This document shows, piece after piece, positions 5,964 to 6,570 of a stretch of DNA of 6,570 nucleotides. Each line of letters begins with the position of its first letter. Position 1 is the stretch's first letter. The position numbers and the translations under genes are program-made. The DNA comes from Planctomycetia bacterium. GTDB taxonomy: Bacteria; Planctomycetota; Planctomycetia; Pirellulales; UBA1268. The DNA is taken from assembly GCA_009923125.1 (NCBI GenBank), contig RFUD01000141.1:1-6570 (forward strand), written 5' to 3'. The notes beneath the pieces were generated by a model. It worked only from the letters and a program-made list of their open reading frames with translations, was not told the DNA's origin and ran no database searches.

Positions 5964-6570
5964 ATGCGTGCTGAAGTGATCGCGATCGGCGACGAGCTCA
6001 CCACCGGCCAGCGGCTCGACACCAACAGTCAGTGGATCTCCCGCGAGCTCGCCGTGCTGGGGATTCCCACGGCGTTCCACACCACCACGACCGATTCGCT
6101 CGACGACGGCGTCGCCGTGTTCCGGGCCGCGGTGGACCGGGCCGACATCGTCGTGGCCACCGGAGGCCTGGGGCCCACGGCGGACGACCTGACGCGCGAC
6201 GTGCTCGCGCTCGTCGCCGGGCAGCCGCTCGAGCTGTCGGTCGAGGCGCTCGCCACCGTCGAGTCGCGGTTCGCGAGGCGGGCCATGACCATGCCCGAGA
6301 GCAACCGCCGGCAGGCGCTGTTCCCGCGGACGAGCCGCATCATCCCCAATCCCGACGGCACCGCCCCCGGCATCGACATCGAAGTCTCCCGCGGGGCCGC
6401 CGGCGTGTGCCGCATCTTCGCCTTGCCGGGCGTGCCGGCCGAGATGAAGACGATGTGGTCCGCGACCGTGCTGCCCGCCCTCGCGGCCTTCCGCCCGGAG
6501 GCCGCGACGATGCTCTTCCGCCGCATCAAGTGCTTCGGCGCGGGCGAGAGCGCGATCGAGGCGATGCTCC
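5964..6570 (+). CDS. cinA: CinA family protein, N-terminal molybdopterin-binding-like domain, truncated by the window end
   Basis: The first 202 codons are visible and the frame is still open at the window end. The sequence follows the CinA N-terminal (MoCF/MoaB-like) domain closely: AIGDELTTGQRLDTNSQWIS at 7-26, TGGLGPTADDLTRD at 66-79, the ESNRRQALFP segment (112-121) with NPDGTAPGI (129-137), LPGVPAEMKTMW at 154-165, and FGAGESAIEAML at 191-202. CinA proteins are usually a little over 400 residues. This domain acts as an ADP-ribose pyrophosphatase in characterised members, and a C-terminal domain, if present here, would be a nicotinamide-nucleotide amidase for pyridine nucleotide recycling. 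That part lies outside the window. The start is well supported: ATG at 5964, GAGGG seven bases before it, and the product begins directly at the first conserved strand. It is transcribed away from the oxidoreductase-like gene. Confidence 0.94.
   Translation, partial: MRAEVIAIGDELTTGQRLDTNSQWISRELAVLGIPTAFHTTTTDSLDDGVAVFRAAVDRADIVVATGGLGPTADDLTRDVLALVAGQPLELSVEALATVESRFARRAMTMPESNRRQALFPRTSRIIPNPDGTAPGIDIEVSRGAAGVCRIFALPGVPAEMKTMWSATVLPALAAFRPEAATMLFRRIKCFGAGESAIEAML

Noticed and set aside
6029..6529. A 166-codon open frame on the minus strand within cinA
   Set aside because: The plus strand here matches CinA motifs from end to end; the antisense product is Ser/Arg/Ala-rich with no family features.

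Overview
The window is very GC-rich, with third codon positions almost always G or C, and is densely coding. It carries four protein genes and no RNA gene, insertion sequence or CRISPR array that I can see. A planctomycete-like bacterium is my best guess, from the protein styles (a large non-classical FtsK/SpoIIIE ATPase, a secreted HtrA protease, a Gfo/Idh/MocA-type protein with an added membrane domain) and weak Shine-Dalgarno use. This is an inference from gene character, not a proof.

Layout: (1) positions 10-3066, plus strand, hold most of a large FtsK/SpoIIIE-type ATPase. Its true 5' end lies upstream or is disturbed at the window edge, because coding-like sequence continues upstream of the first usable start and meets a TGA at 7-9. 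(2) A 49-bp convergent gap follows. (3) 3116-4426, minus strand, is an exported HtrA/DegP-type serine protease with two PDZ domains. (4) A 233-bp gap (4427-4659) holds a perfect 7-bp-arm inverted repeat 44 bp before the protease start, plus other small repeats. (5) 4660-5856 (or 5874), minus strand, is a Rossmann-fold Gfo/Idh/MocA-like protein that lacks the usual EKP catalytic signature and ends in two transmembrane helices. (6) A divergent gap of about 107 bp holds the start signals for (7) cinA, plus strand, 5964 to the window end, truncated.

How they fit together: the protease and the membrane-anchored oxidoreductase-like protein point the same way and may be co-expressed, but the 233-bp gap makes a tight operon unlikely. 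The ATPase converges on them and cinA diverges, so these look like at least three transcription units, not one pathway. The most notable items are the ATPase, which reads as three RecA-like modules of which only the middle one keeps Walker A and B residues, and the membrane-tethered oxidoreductase homologue with a substituted catalytic motif. I found no clear evidence of a complete new multi-gene system; anything acting with the ATPase would lie upstream of this window.
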